Numbered from the stretch's first letter, positions 17,188 to 26,179 are shown. The stretch is 64,000 bases of DNA from Streptomyces sp. SJL17-4 (GCF_036826855.1 NZ_CP104578.1:4313501-4377500), one strand, 5' to 3'. Made by a program: numbers and translations. Notes: a model not told the origin generated them from the sequence alone.

Positions 17188-17850
17188 CTAAGCTGCGCTG
17201 TTTCGGACCAGGGCGTAGGCCTCGCGCAGATCCCCTCCGGTGTAGCTGTGACGGGCGAGCCCGGCGAGATGGTGGTCCGCGTTCACCGCCACGGTGTCCG
17301 GCACGATCGCGAAGAGCTCCGCGTCGGACATCGAGTCGCCGTACGCGACGCAGTGTGCGGGATCCACCCCGTACTCCGCACAGAGTTCCCGTGCGATCCG
17401 CACCTTCGCCAGCGCGTTGAGGATGCCGGGCCGGTGGATCGGCTCGGTGAAGGGGACGGTCGGCCAGTGCGATCCGTGCGCGGCGTCGGCACCCCAGTCG
17501 AGAAGCCGCTCGACGAAGAAGTCGGGTGAGAGCGAGATGACGGCGCAGCGGTCGCCCCGGTCCCGGATGTCTGCCCAGACCTCACGGATGCCCAGCAGCC
17601 AGGGCGCCCCTTCGAAGGCCGCCGCGACCTGGTCCACGGTGAGCGCGGACCACAGCTCGCGGGCTCGGACGGCGAACTCGTCCGGGGTGAGCCCTTGCAG
17701 AAATCCCTCCTCCAGGGCGGCGATCTCCTCGTCGACGCCCAGTTGCCGGGAGATCTCCACCGCCGCGGCCGACCCGCGGATCAGGGTGCCGTCGAGGTCG
17801 AAGAAGTGCAGTCTCTGCTGTCGCGGTTTCACGTGAAACATCGTCTCCAT
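17188..17850 (-). CDS. HAD-family phosphatase (SerB-like)
   Basis: A 220-residue haloacid-dehalogenase-superfamily phosphatase of the IB subgroup. Motif I is FFDLDGTL (nucleophile Asp), motif II is around ISLSPDFF, and motif III/IV is YGDSMSDAEL. Such enzymes hydrolyse phosphoserine or related small phosphates. Candidate starts are TTG 17868, ATG 17850 and ATG 17841; the choice is uncertain. A perfect parS site lies within the first codons, read as MFHVK, so the segregation site and the coding sequence overlap. Its transcript diverges from the GNAT gene on the right. Confidence 0.8.
   Translation of the reverse strand: METMFHVKPRQQRLHFFDLDGTLIRGSAAAVEISRQLGVDEEIAALEEGFLQGLTPDEFAVRARELWSALTVDQVAAAFEGAPWLLGIREVWADIRDRGDRCAVISLSPDFFVERLLDWGADAAHGSHWPTVPFTEPIHRPGILNALAKVRIARELCAEYGVDPAHCVAYGDSMSDAELFAIVPDTVAVNADHHLAGLARHSYTGGDLREAYALVRNSAA
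17826..17839. other. parS site (perfect), inside HAD gene 5' end
   Basis: GTTTCACGTGAAAC, the Streptomyces ParB-binding palindrome. It overlaps the start region of the HAD gene, where it is read as Phe-His-Val-Lys. It is the leftmost parS in the window. Confidence 0.92.
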
Positions 17851-18002
17851 CCCACGACGTGGAATCAACGCCTCTTCCAGCCGATCACCCTCGCCGTGTC
17901 GGCTCCATACCTGCTCCGCGCCTGCTCCACGCCGCGCATACGTATCGGCCAGATCCGCTAAAGCGGTGGACGGAAGATCACCACGTCGGCCAGCCTGACA
18001 GC

Positions 18003-18866
18003 ATGCCGATTCTCCCCTCCGCGCTCGCCCAGCTCCCCATCCGGCGCCTCACCGTGGACGACCTCCTCGCCTGCGCCGACCTCTCCGAGAACCGGGGCTG
18101 GCCGCGCGAGGAACACAAGTGGGGCCTCCTCCTCACCGCCGGCACCGGCTACGGCATCGACGACCCGTCCGGAGCCGGGCTGATCACCTGCTCCGTGGTG
18201 ACGTCGTACGGCCCGGGGCTCGCCGCGATCGGCATGATGCTCGTCGCCGAGCAGTACGCGCGCCAAGGGGTGGGACGCCGGCTCATGGAGCACGTCCTGG
18301 CGGAGGCCGGGGACACTCCGCTCACCCTGCACGCCACGCCGTTCGGACAGCCCCTCTACGAGCAGCTGGGCTTCACGGAGACGGGCCGTGCGGAGATGGT
18401 GCTCGGGCGCTTCACCTTCACCACACCCGCCCCGGCCGTTCCGGTCCGCCCGGCGACAGCGGAGGACCTCCAGGCGATCCTGCGCTTGGACCACGAGGTC
18501 TTCGGCCTCGACCGCACCCATGTGATCACCCGGCTCCCCGCGTTCGCCGACCATCTCCGGGTCGCGGAGGAAAACGGCGAGATCACCGGCTTCGCAGCGG
18601 CCTGGCCCAACATGGACACCCATGTCGTCGGACCCCTGATCGCCCGGGACACCGCCACCGCCCAGGCCCTGATCGCCTCACTCGCGGCCGCCACCGACCG
18701 CCCGCTGCGCACCGACATCGATGTGCGTCACTCGGCCCTGCTGAGCTGGGTGAAGGAGAACGGCATCGACTCGATCGCCTCCAACGCGGTGATGGTCCGC
18801 TCCCTCCCCGACCTCCCCGGCGACTGGCGCCGCCGCTTTGCTCCCCTGACCGTCGCGGCCGGATAG
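18003..18866 (+). CDS. GNAT acetyltransferase with two GNAT-like domains
   Basis: A 287-residue protein. The N-terminal half (about 8-135) contains an acetyl-CoA loop of the Q/R-x-x-G-x-G/A type in ARQGVGRRLMEHVL and the QPLYEQLGF end block. The C-terminal half (about 140-280) begins RPATAEDLQAILRLDHEVFG and looks like a second, more diverged GNAT fold. The substrate cannot be inferred. Start ATG 18003; an in-frame ATG at 17859 would extend it across the likely promoter region, which is shared with the divergent HAD gene. Confidence 0.8.
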   Translation: MPILPSALAQLPIRRLTVDDLLACADLSENRGWPREEHKWGLLLTAGTGYGIDDPSGAGLITCSVVTSYGPGLAAIGMMLVAEQYARQGVGRRLMEHVLAEAGDTPLTLHATPFGQPLYEQLGFTETGRAEMVLGRFTFTTPAPAVPVRPATAEDLQAILRLDHEVFGLDRTHVITRLPAFADHLRVAEENGEITGFAAAWPNMDTHVVGPLIARDTATAQALIASLAAATDRPLRTDIDVRHSALLSWVKENGIDSIASNAVMVRSLPDLPGDWRRRFAPLTVAAG

Positions 18867-18930
18867 CGCGGGGTTCGGTTCACGCCCTGCCGGGCGGGGG
18901 CCGGTCCACCCGCCAGATTTACTTGCACAC

Positions 18931-18944
18931 GCGCATTATTGCGC
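18931..18944. promoter_or_regulatory. Short inverted repeat upstream of marR-type gene
   Basis: GCGCA-TTAT-TGCGC, 5-bp arms around an A+T centre, 61-74 bases before the MarR-type start, in the region expected for its promoter. A possible self-operator; the arms are short. Confidence 0.3.
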
Positions 18945-19004
18945 CTCATCGTTTACCCTGGGTCGAGAACCACTCCGGTGCCGAGGAGAGACCGAGGAGA
19001 GACC

Positions 19005-19463
19005 ATGACCGCGACGGACCCCGCACTCACGGCGCTCTCCCAGCGCTGGTGCGCCCTCTCCCTGCTGCACGGCAGGATCGAGTCGCACATCGAGCGCGCT
19101 CTCGAGAGTCGGCACGGTCTGAGCGTGCGGGAGTACTCGCTCCTCGACGTCCTGAGCCGCCAGCACAGCGGACCGGGCGGGCACCTCCAGATGAAGCAGG
19201 TCGCCGACGCGGTCGTCCTCAGCCAGAGCGCCACGACCCGACTGGTCACCCGGCTCGAGGACAGGGGACTGCTCACCCGGTACCTCTGCGCCACCGACCG
19301 GCGCGGCATCTACACGGATGTCACCGAGGCCGGCCAGAAGCTCCTGACAGAGGCCCGCCCGACCAACGACAGCGCCCTGCGCGAGGCCCTCGACGAGGCC
19401 GCCAAGAATCCGGAGCTGGCCCCGCTGGTCCGGGTCGTGGAAGGCGTGGGCGTTCCCGCATAA
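19005..19463 (+). CDS. MarR-family transcriptional regulator
   Basis: A 152-residue winged-helix regulator, normally a dimer releasing DNA on binding a phenolic ligand or on oxidation. The DNA-recognition part MKQVADAVVLSQSATTRL and the wing DRRGIYTDVTEAG are clear. The ATG at 19005 has GAGGAGAGACC in front of it. The next gene, a GNAT acetyltransferase, starts 23 bases after its stop in the same direction, so the two are probably an operon; MarR-GNAT pairs are common in actinomycetes. Confidence 0.88.
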   Translation: MTATDPALTALSQRWCALSLLHGRIESHIERALESRHGLSVREYSLLDVLSRQHSGPGGHLQMKQVADAVVLSQSATTRLVTRLEDRGLLTRYLCATDRRGIYTDVTEAGQKLLTEARPTNDSALREALDEAAKNPELAPLVRVVEGVGVPA

Positions 19464-19486
19464 GTGGCCCGGCGTACGCTGCGGGC

Positions 19487-19939
19487 ATGAGCGATCTTGA
19501 GATACGCCCCGCCACCGCGGAGGACCTCGAAGCCATCGTCGCGATGCTCGCCGACGACCCCCTGGGCGCGCAGCGTGAATCTCCGGACGACCTCAGCCCG
19601 TACCTCACCGCGTTCGAGCGCCTCGCGGGCGACCCGAACCAGCATGTCGTCGTGGCGGTCCGCGAGGACAAAGTCGTCGGCACCCTCCAGCTGACGGTCA
19701 TCCCAGGGCTCTCCCGCCGGGGCACCATCCGCTCGATCATCGAGGGCGTCCGCGTCCACGCCGACGAGCGCGGCAGCGGTCTCGGATCCCAGCTCATCGA
19801 ATGGGCCGTCACAGAGTCCGGACGGCAGGGCTGCCGGCTCGTGCAGCTGACCTCCGACATCACCCGCACCGATGCCCACCGCTTCTACGAGCGCCTCGGC
19901 TTCGAGGCGTCCCACGTGGGCTTCAAGAAGAGCCTCTGA
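19487..19939 (+). CDS. GNAT family N-acetyltransferase
   Basis: A 150-residue single-domain acetyltransferase. The acetyl-CoA-binding turn is ADERGSGLGSQLIEWA (R-G-S-G-L-G), and AHRFYERLGFEAS forms the C-terminal strand. It follows the MarR-type gene by 23 bases and is likely cotranscribed. The substrate is unknown. A strong hairpin terminator comes 9 bases after the stop codon. Confidence 0.85.
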   Translation: MSDLEIRPATAEDLEAIVAMLADDPLGAQRESPDDLSPYLTAFERLAGDPNQHVVVAVREDKVVGTLQLTVIPGLSRRGTIRSIIEGVRVHADERGSGLGSQLIEWAVTESGRQGCRLVQLTSDITRTDAHRFYERLGFEASHVGFKKSL

Positions 19940-19948
19940 AACGGGAGA

Positions 19949-19981
19949 ACAGCGCGCCGGGCCACCGTCCCGGCGCGCTGT
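19949..19981 (+). terminator. Strong hairpin terminator touching parS
   Basis: ACAGCGCGCCGGG / CCCGGCGCGCTGT, a perfect 13-bp stem with a 7-base loop. The right arm runs into the T-run of the parS site at 19980, so the terminator and the ParB site share two bases. Confidence 0.85.
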
Positions 19982-19993
19982 TTCACGTGAAAC
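19980..19993. other. parS site (perfect)
   Basis: GTTTCACGTGAAAC between the convergent GNAT and beta-lactamase-like genes. A second, one-mismatch copy follows 30 bases later. Confidence 0.93.
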
Positions 19994-20009
19994 AGCACAG
20001 AAGGGCTCT

Positions 20010-20023
20010 GTTCCACGTGAAAC
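20010..20023. other. parS-like site (one mismatch)
   Basis: GTTCCACGTGAAAC, one base away from the consensus, 30 bases right of a perfect parS in the same convergent gap. It probably still binds ParB, perhaps more weakly. Confidence 0.7.
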
Positions 20024-20036
20024 AGTTCGGAACGGC

Positions 20037-21419
20037 TCAGAGACCGCGCCAGCCCGCCTCGTCCACGCCACCGGGCACCACGTCCGTCGGCGCGTACGGC
20101 TCCCGTGTGAAGACGAAGGAGCCGAGGTCGAGATGGCTCACGCTGCCGTCGGCGCGCCGCACCGCCCGGAGCGTCTCCCCCTCGTAGTAGCCGTTCAGCC
20201 CGACCCAGCCGCCCTCGGGCAGGGCCCGGAAGCGGGCCCGCCGCCCGGCTCCCCGCAGGGGTTCGAGCACCACACTCCGCTCGGGGCAGATCCGGAGCCC
20301 GTAGGCGTACGTGCCCCAGTACCAGAGGCCCGTCAAGGCCAGCAGCTCCTCGTCCGCCTCGGCTTCCGGAAGCGGGCGCCAGGGCTCCGGGAACTTCGGT
20401 TCCGCCTCCGCCACGATCCGTACGAGGTCGGCGGCCACGACCCCCGTCAGCGGCCCCGAGGTGGCATTGGAGAGGGCGATCGCCGCGAGCCCGTCCTCCA
20501 CGCTCACCCAGAGGGCGGCGACGAAGCCGGGGAGCGAACCGGTGTGACCGATCAGGGTCCGCCCGTCCTTGCGAAGCAGCTGGAGACCGAGCCCGTAGCC
20601 TCCCTCCCAGTCGCCCTCCCCGGCCGCGGCGGCCGGGGCCCGCATCTCCGCCACGGAGGCCGCGACGAGCACCCGCTCGTCACCGGCCGCGAGGAAGGCG
20701 GCGAAGCGGGCGAGATCCGCCGCCGTCGACCAGAGCTGCCCGGCCGGAGCCATCAGCCCGAGGTCCTCGGACGGCTCCGGCAGCATCACATCGGCCCAGG
20801 GGTGCACCGCCCAGCCGCCCGCGTGCGGGGCGACCGGATCGAGCGTCGTCCGGCTCATCCCGAGCGGCTCCAGGATCTCGCGGCGCAGCGCCTCCTCCCA
20901 GGACGCCCCCCGCACGGCCTCGACCAGTGAACCGAGGAGCGTGTACCCGGGGTTGGAGTAGTGGTGACGGCGCCCAGGCGCGTGGCGGAAGGGCTGCTCC
21001 CCCAGGACGTCGGAAAGCTCCGGCCGCAGCGCTGCGGACGAACGCTCCCACCACTGACCGGGCGTCTCGGCCGCCAGACCGCCGCTGTGGCCGAGGAGCT
21101 GAGCGATCGTCACGTCTCCGACGCCGGTGCCCTTGAGGTGCCGCGCCAGCGGTTCGTTGAGGCTGAGAAGCCCTTCGTCCCGCAGCCGCATCACCAGCAC
21201 GGCGGTGAACACCTTGGTGATCGACCCGATCCTGAACTGGGTGTCGGCGTCCGGCGCGTGCCCGTCCACGCAACTGCGCGAGCCGCTCCACACCAGCGCT
21301 CCGTCGCGCACCACGGCCCCCACGAAGGAGGGCGTCCGTCCCTCCGACTGGGCGACCGCGACGCGATGCAGCAGAGCTCGCTCGGTACCGGGCAACAGAG
21401 CTTCGAAGGTTGTCGTCAT
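20037..21419 (-). CDS. Serine beta-lactamase/D,D-peptidase-like hydrolase
   Basis: A 460-residue member of the class C beta-lactamase/PBP4* family. The three catalytic motifs are visible: SITK (S-x-x-K, about residue 70), YSN (Y-x-N) and HTG in place of KTG. An additional C-terminal domain of about 110 residues follows. No signal peptide is apparent, which argues for a cytoplasmic esterase or peptidase rather than a secreted beta-lactamase. The start may be ATG 21419 (MTTTFEALL) or ATG 21428; neither has an ideal ribosome-binding site. Its 3' end faces two parS sites and a terminator. Confidence 0.85.
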   Translation of the reverse strand: MTTTFEALLPGTERALLHRVAVAQSEGRTPSFVGAVVRDGALVWSGSRSCVDGHAPDADTQFRIGSITKVFTAVLVMRLRDEGLLSLNEPLARHLKGTGVGDVTIAQLLGHSGGLAAETPGQWWERSSAALRPELSDVLGEQPFRHAPGRRHHYSNPGYTLLGSLVEAVRGASWEEALRREILEPLGMSRTTLDPVAPHAGGWAVHPWADVMLPEPSEDLGLMAPAGQLWSTAADLARFAAFLAAGDERVLVAASVAEMRAPAAAAGEGDWEGGYGLGLQLLRKDGRTLIGHTGSLPGFVAALWVSVEDGLAAIALSNATSGPLTGVVAADLVRIVAEAEPKFPEPWRPLPEAEADEELLALTGLWYWGTYAYGLRICPERSVVLEPLRGAGRRARFRALPEGGWVGLNGYYEGETLRAVRRADGSVSHLDLGSFVFTREPYAPTDVVPGGVDEAGWRGL

Positions 21420-21477
21420 GGGCCCCATCCAACGCGATCCCCCGACCAGCGGCCTCACGCGCGCTCCTCGGGCAGGA

Positions 21478-22962
21478 TCAGGTCTGAGCCATGTCCACGA
21501 AGCGGGAGTAGTGGCCCTGGAAGGCCACGGTGATCGTGGCCGTCGGGCCGTTACGGTGCTTGCCGACGATGATGTCGGCCTCGCCCGCTCGCGGTGACTC
21601 CTTCTCGTAGGCGTCCTCGCGGTGCAGCAGGATGACCATGTCCGCGTCCTGCTCGATCGAGCCGGACTCACGCAGGTCGGAGACCATCGGCTTCTTGTCG
21701 GTGCGCTGTTCGGGACCACGGTTCAGCTGGGAGAGCGCGATCACGGGCAGCTCCAGCTCCTTGGCGAGCAGCTTCAGGTTTCGCGACATGTCGGAGACCT
21801 CTTGCTGACGGCTCTCCTGCCGCTTCGAGCCACCGGACTGCATCAGCTGCAGATAGTCGATGATGACGAGCTTGAGGCCGTTGCGCTGCTTGAGCCGGCG
21901 GCACTTCGCGCGGATCTCCATCATCGACAGGTTCGGGGAGTCGTCGATGTACAGCGGGGCCTGGGAGACGTCCGGCATCCGGCGGGCGAGCCGGGTCCAG
22001 TCCTCGTCGGTCATCGTGCCGGAGCGCATGTGGTGCAGCGCGACCCGGGCCTCCGCCGACAGCAGACGCATCGCGATCTCGTTGCGGCCCATTTCGAGGG
22101 AGAAGATGACGCTGGGCAGGTTGTGCTTGATGGAGGCCGCCCGCGCGAAGTCCAGCGCGAGGGTCGACTTACCCATGGCGGGACGTGCCGCGATGATGAT
22201 CATCTGGCCGGGGTGCAAACCGTTGGTGAGCGAGTCCAGGTCGGTGAAGCCGGTGGGCACACCGGTCATCTCACCGCTGCGGGAGCCGATCGCCTCGATC
22301 TCGTCGAGCGCCCCCTCCATGATGTCGCCGAGCGGCAGATAGTCCTCGGTGGTCCGCTGCTCGGTGACCGCGTAGATCTCGGCCTGGGCCGAGTTCACGA
22401 TCTCGTCGACGTCTCCATCGGCCGCGTAGCCCATCTGCGTGATCTTGGTGCCGGCCTCGACGAGGCGACGCAGAACGGCTCGCTCGTGGACGATCTCCGC
22501 GTAGTACGAGGCGTTGGCCGCCGTCGGTACCGACTGGACCAGGGTGTGCAGATAGGAGGCACCGCCGACACGGGTGATCTCGCCGCGCTTCGTGAGCTCG
22601 GCACCGACCGTGATCGGGTCGGCCGGCTCGCCCTTGGCGTAGAGGTCGAGGATCGCGGCGTAGACGGTCTCGTGGGCGGGCTTGTAGAAGTCGTTGCCCT
22701 TGATGATCTCCACGACGTCCGCGATGGCGTCCTTGGAGAGCAGCATGCCGCCGAGGACGGACTGCTCGGCATCGAGGTCCTGCGGGGGAACACGCTCGAA
22801 GCCGGAGAGCCCGCCGTCCCACGGCCCGCCTTCGCCGCCGCGCTCGTGCTGGTCGTCCCGCCCACGGCCGCGGCCGCGCCCGTCAACGCGGGTACGGGTG
22901 GGCAGTCGGTCGCTCGGTCCGCTGTCGGCCCAAGGGTCGTCCAGGGGCTCGGGAATGCTCAC
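21478..22962 (-). CDS. dnaB: Replicative DNA helicase DnaB
   Basis: A 494-residue hexameric 5'-3' helicase that unwinds DNA at the fork. Residues about 1-55 are a Gly/Arg-rich disordered lead, unusually long for DnaB; the N-terminal collar domain starts at VPPQDLDAEQSVLGGML; the RecA-like ATPase has Walker A ARPAMGKST (about 260) and Walker B LVIIDYLQLM. No intein is present. The GTG at 22962 has GGAGGAGG upstream. The upstream region contains two perfect DnaA boxes. The gene is divergent from the MATE gene. Confidence 0.97.
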   Translation of the reverse strand: MSIPEPLDDPWADSGPSDRLPTRTRVDGRGRGRGRDDQHERGGEGGPWDGGLSGFERVPPQDLDAEQSVLGGMLLSKDAIADVVEIIKGNDFYKPAHETVYAAILDLYAKGEPADPITVGAELTKRGEITRVGGASYLHTLVQSVPTAANASYYAEIVHERAVLRRLVEAGTKITQMGYAADGDVDEIVNSAQAEIYAVTEQRTTEDYLPLGDIMEGALDEIEAIGSRSGEMTGVPTGFTDLDSLTNGLHPGQMIIIAARPAMGKSTLALDFARAASIKHNLPSVIFSLEMGRNEIAMRLLSAEARVALHHMRSGTMTDEDWTRLARRMPDVSQAPLYIDDSPNLSMMEIRAKCRRLKQRNGLKLVIIDYLQLMQSGGSKRQESRQQEVSDMSRNLKLLAKELELPVIALSQLNRGPEQRTDKKPMVSDLRESGSIEQDADMVILLHREDAYEKESPRAGEADIIVGKHRNGPTATITVAFQGHYSRFVDMAQT

Positions 22963-23109
22963 CAAGCACCTCCTCCCGTCCGCTCCGCGGACCTCGCCAT
23001 GCCACTCTTTCTTACGCCACGGGCTTGATCAACGAGTGGCTTTGCGACCGCTTCTGGCGCGTCGGGCGCCGGACCACGGTAGGCCCGCGAGAGGCGTCAG
23101 CCAATCTGG

Positions 23110-23118
23110 TTATCCACA
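23110..23118 (+). other. DnaA box upstream of dnaB
   Basis: TTATCCACA, the strongest general DnaA box, 148 bases upstream of the dnaB start. It is part of an inverted repeat CCACAGG / CCTGTGG. Confidence 0.6.
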
Positions 23119-23189
23119 GGCCCTGTGGGTGAAGGGCCTCAGCCTGTGGAGAACTCGCCGGAACCTGTGCACGGAGCGGGGGACAGCCA

Positions 23190-23198
23190 TGTGGACAA
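23190..23198 (-). other. Second DnaA box upstream of dnaB
   Basis: TGTGGACAA, complement of TTGTCCACA, the Streptomyces-preferred box, 72 bases from the first and in the opposite orientation. Confidence 0.6.
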
Positions 23199-23384
23199 AC
23201 TCATAGCACCCCCACCCTCACAGTCCTGACCTGCGCTTTTCCCATCCACCGGCTGTGGGGGAGAAAAACTTTTCCCCCTGGACCAAGATCAGAACAAACG
23301 ACCCACACCCGAAGCGCCTTGCCCTCCACAAGTAAGGATCACAGAGCATTGCATCGCTTACCTGTGGAAGATTAGATTGACCCC

Positions 23385-24725
23385 ATGACCCAGGCCCCCG
23401 CGACACCCAAGAAGGCCGTCCGCCGACAGCACGACCGCGAGATCGTCTCCCTCGCCCTGCCGGCCTTCGGTGCCCTTGTCGCCGAGCCGCTTTTCCTCAT
23501 GGTCGACAGCGCCATCGTCGGCCATCTCGGCACCCCTCAGCTCGCGGGTCTCGCGATCGCCGCCGCCCTGCTGTCCACCGCCGTCAGCGTCTTCGTCTTC
23601 CTCGCCTACGCCACGACGGCCGCCGTCTCCCGCCGCGTCGGCGCCGGAGACCTCCAGGCCGCGATCCGGCAGGGCATGGACGGCATCTGGCTCGCCCTCC
23701 TCCTCGGCGCTGCCGTCGTCGCACTGACCCTGCCCACAGCACCCTGGCTCATCGAGCTCTTCGGGGCCTCCGACACCGCCGCACCCTACGCCGTCACGTA
23801 TCTCAGGATCTCCAGCCTCGGCATCCCCGCCATGCTGGTGGTCCTGGCCGCCACCGGCGTCCTGCGGGGCCTCCAGGACACGCGTACACCGCTCTACGTG
23901 GCCATCGGCGGCTTCGCCGCCAACGGCGCGCTCAACGTCGGCCTTGTCTACGGCGCCGGTCTGGGGATCGCGGGCTCGGCCTGGGGCACCGTGATCGCCC
24001 AGTGCGGCATGGCCGTCGCCTACCTCGTCGTGGTCGTCCGGGGCGCCCGGCGACACGGAGCCTCCCTCCGCCCCGACGCGGCCGGCATACGCGCCTCCGC
24101 CCAGGCCGGCGTCCCGCTCCTCGTCCGTACGCTCTCACTCCGCGCGGTCCTGATGATCGCCACGGCCGTCGCGGCCCGGATGGGCGACGCCGAGGTCGCT
24201 GCCCACCAGATCATCCTGTCCCTGTGGAGCCTGATGGCCTTCGCCCTCGACGCGATCGCCATCGCGGGTCAGGCCATCATCGGTCGCTATCTCGGGGCGA
24301 ACGACGCCGAGGGCGCCCGCCAGGTCTGCCGCCGCATGGTCCAGTGGGGCGTGGTCTCCGGTGTGGTGCTCGGCGCGCTGCTCATCCTCGCCCGCCCTCT
24401 GTTCATCCCGCTCTTCACCGGCGACACCACCGTCCAGGACACCCTGCTCCCGGCTCTGCTCGTGGTCGCGCTCTCGCAGCCGATCTCCGGGGTCGTCTTC
24501 GTTCTCGACGGCGTCCTGATGGGCGCGGGGGACGGCCCCTACCTGGCCTGGGCCATGCTCCTGACGCTCGCCGTCTTCGCCCCGGTGGCCCTGCTGGTCC
24601 CGGCGCTCGGCGGCGGTCTGACGGCACTCTGGTGGGCGATGACGCTGATGATGACCGTCCGCATGGCCACGCTGTGGCTCCGCTCCCGCTCGGGCCGCTG
24701 GATCGTCACCGGCGCCACGCGCTGA
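23385..24725 (+). CDS. MATE-family efflux protein (DinF-like)
   Basis: A 446-residue multidrug and toxic-compound extrusion transporter with about 12 membrane helices. It begins with a cytoplasmic basic stretch and the typical first helix IVSLALPAFGALVAEPLF, and has an internal two-fold repeat (VDSAIVGHLGTPQLAG; IGRYLGANDAEGARQ in the second half). MATE pumps exchange drugs for protons or sodium ions. Start ATG 23385. A parS site and a bidirectional terminator follow directly. The substrate is unknown. Confidence 0.9.
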   Translation: MTQAPATPKKAVRRQHDREIVSLALPAFGALVAEPLFLMVDSAIVGHLGTPQLAGLAIAAALLSTAVSVFVFLAYATTAAVSRRVGAGDLQAAIRQGMDGIWLALLLGAAVVALTLPTAPWLIELFGASDTAAPYAVTYLRISSLGIPAMLVVLAATGVLRGLQDTRTPLYVAIGGFAANGALNVGLVYGAGLGIAGSAWGTVIAQCGMAVAYLVVVVRGARRHGASLRPDAAGIRASAQAGVPLLVRTLSLRAVLMIATAVAARMGDAEVAAHQIILSLWSLMAFALDAIAIAGQAIIGRYLGANDAEGARQVCRRMVQWGVVSGVVLGALLILARPLFIPLFTGDTTVQDTLLPALLVVALSQPISGVVFVLDGVLMGAGDGPYLAWAMLLTLAVFAPVALLVPALGGGLTALWWAMTLMMTVRMATLWLRSRSGRWIVTGATR

Positions 24726-24727
24726 AT

Positions 24728-24741
24728 GTTTCACGTGAAAC
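24728..24741. other. parS site (perfect)
   Basis: GTTTCACGTGAAAC, 3 bases after the MATE stop codon, in the convergent gap before rplI and next to a terminator. Confidence 0.93.
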
Positions 24742-24758
24742 ACCCCGTGACACAGCGG

Positions 24759-24788
24759 AAGGGCCGCACCCCGAGGGGTGCGGCCCTT
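24759..24788. terminator. Bidirectional terminator between MATE gene and rplI
   Basis: AAGGGCCGCACCCC / GGGGTGCGGCCCTT, a 14-bp perfect stem with a 2-base centre, flanked by A on one side and T on the other. It can stop both converging transcripts. Confidence 0.9.
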
Positions 24789-24822
24789 CCTCACTGCTGA
24801 GCGCAGAGCGCCAACGGCAGCG

Positions 24823-25269
24823 TTACGCGGCGACGATCTCGACGCCGAGCTTCGCGGCAACGTCGGCGTGCAGACGCACGGACACCTGGTGCGAGCCCAG
24901 GGTCTTGATCGGCGAACCGAGCTCGACGCGACGCTTGTCGACGTCGGGGCCGCCCGCAGCCTTGATCGCCGAGGCGATGTCGGCCGGGGTCACGGAGCCG
25001 AAGAGACGGCCGGCGTCGCCGGAGCGAACGGCCAGGCGCACCTTCGTACCCTCGAGCTTGGCCTTGATCTCGTTGGCCTGCTCGATGGTCGCGATCTCGT
25101 GGATCTTGCGGGCGCGGCGGATCTGCGCCACGTCCTGCTCGCCACCCTTGGTCCAGCGGATCGCGAAACCACGCGGGACCAGGTAGTTGCGGGCGTAGCC
25201 GTCCTTGACGTCGACGACGTCGCCGGCGGTGCCGAGGCCGGAGACCTCGTGGGTCAGGATGATCTTCAT
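24823..25269 (-). CDS. rplI: 50S ribosomal protein L9
   Basis: A 148-residue L9 with N-terminal domain ([19 protein letters not shown], conserved [13 protein letters not shown]), a connecting helix and a C-terminal domain. It binds domain V of 23S rRNA near the L1 stalk and helps keep the reading frame. Last gene of rpsF-ssb-rpsR-rplI, 18 bases after rpsR. Start ATG 25269 has a GGAAAGGG ribosome-binding site. Confidence 0.98.
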   Translation of the reverse strand: MKIILTHEVSGLGTAGDVVDVKDGYARNYLVPRGFAIRWTKGGEQDVAQIRRARKIHEIATIEQANEIKAKLEGTKVRLAVRSGDAGRLFGSVTPADIASAIKAAGGPDVDKRRVELGSPIKTLGSHQVSVRLHADVAAKLGVEIVAA

Positions 25270-25287
25270 TATTCGGTCACCCTTTCC

Positions 25288-25524
25288 TTATCGCGCGGTG
25301 GACGTGTAGGGCAGCAGCGCCATCTCACGGCTGTTCTTGACGGCCGTGGCGACGTCACGCTGGTGCTGCGTGCAGTTGCCGGTCACGCGGCGGGCACGGA
25401 TCTTGCCGCGGTCGGAAATGAACTTCCGCAGCATGTTCGTGTCCTTGTAGTCCACGTACTGGGTCTTGTCCTTGCAGAACGCGCAGACCTTCTTCTTAGG
25501 CTTGCGCACAGGCGGCTTCGCCAT
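25288..25524 (-). CDS. rpsR: 30S ribosomal protein S18
   Basis: A 78-residue S18 that pairs with S6 on the platform of the small subunit. CAFC near the N-terminus and a later Cys (GNCTQHQ) make this the zinc-binding (C+) type; Streptomyces often carry a second zinc-free S18 elsewhere under Zur control. Start ATG 25524, 55 bases after ssb. Confidence 0.97.
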   Translation of the reverse strand: MAKPPVRKPKKKVCAFCKDKTQYVDYKDTNMLRKFISDRGKIRARRVTGNCTQHQRDVATAVKNSREMALLPYTSTAR

Positions 25525-25579
25525 GGTGTTTCTCCTGTGTGATCAAGAATGGGGGTACGAGCTGCTTCTAGGGCGTGCC

Positions 25580-26179
25580 CTAGAAGGGGGGCTCGTCCGA
25601 GTAGCCGCCGCCGGAGTTTCCACCCCAGCCGCCTCCGCCGCCCTGCTGCTGGCCGCCGCCGGAGGAGGAGGGACCGCCGGTCGCCCACGGGTCGTCGGCG
25701 GGAGCACCGCCACCACCCTGCTGGCCACCGCCGGAGTTTCCACCCCAGCTGCCACCGCCGCCGCCGGCCTGCTGGCCGCCGCCGCCCCCGCCGTAACCAC
25801 CCTGGCCGCCTCGACCGGTGGTCTTGGTGACCTTGGCCGTGGCGTTCTTGAGGCTGGGGCCGACTTCCTCGACGTCCAGCTCGTAGACCGTGCGCTTGAC
25901 GCCCTCACGGTCCTCATAGGACCGCTGCTTCAGTCGGCCCTGCACGACGACGCGCATGCCTCGCTGAAGCGACTCGGCGACGTTCTCCGCCGCCTGACGC
26001 CAGACCGAGCAGGTGAGGAAGAGGCTTTCGCCGTCCTTCCACTCGTTGGTCTGACGGTCGAAGGTGCGGGGGGTGGACGCGATACGGAACTTCGCGACCG
26101 CCGCACCGGACGGGGTGAAGCGCAGCTCGGGGTCGTCGACAAGATTGCCGACGACCGTGATGACGGTCTCGCCTGCCAT
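25580..26179 (-). CDS. ssb: Single-stranded DNA-binding protein SSB
   Basis: A 199-residue SSB. The OB-fold (1-115) begins [21 protein letters not shown] and contains [18 protein letters not shown] Gly/Gln-rich flexible region follows (about 118-190) with DNA-level repeats encoding [12 protein letters not shown], and the protein ends in the acidic tip DEPPF that recruits partner proteins. It coats single-stranded DNA in replication and repair. It lies between rpsF and rpsR in the conserved operon. Start ATG 26179. Confidence 0.97.
   Translation of the reverse strand: MAGETVITVVGNLVDDPELRFTPSGAAVAKFRIASTPRTFDRQTNEWKDGESLFLTCSVWRQAAENVAESLQRGMRVVVQGRLKQRSYEDREGVKRTVYELDVEEVGPSLKNATAKVTKTTGRGGQGGYGGGGGGQQAGGGGGSWGGNSGGGQQGGGGAPADDPWATGGPSSSGGGQQQGGGGGWGGNSGGGYSDEPPF

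Larger units (their letters stand above)
22963..23384. promoter_or_regulatory. dnaB-MATE divergent intergenic region with DnaA boxes
   Basis: About 420 non-coding bases. It holds two perfect DnaA boxes, several near-boxes (for example CTGTGGAG near 23140 and CTGTGGAA near 23363) and an A-rich inverted repeat GGGGGAGAAAA / TTTTCCCCC at about 23257-23280. The composition near 23260-23385 is lower in G+C than usual, as in promoters. The density of TCCACA-type words resembles a miniature origin or a DnaA-controlled promoter. Confidence 0.6.

Noticed and set aside
21478..22962. Intein in DnaB
   Set aside because: DnaB inteins are common in actinobacteria, but the reading frame runs through Walker A without any insert; length is normal.
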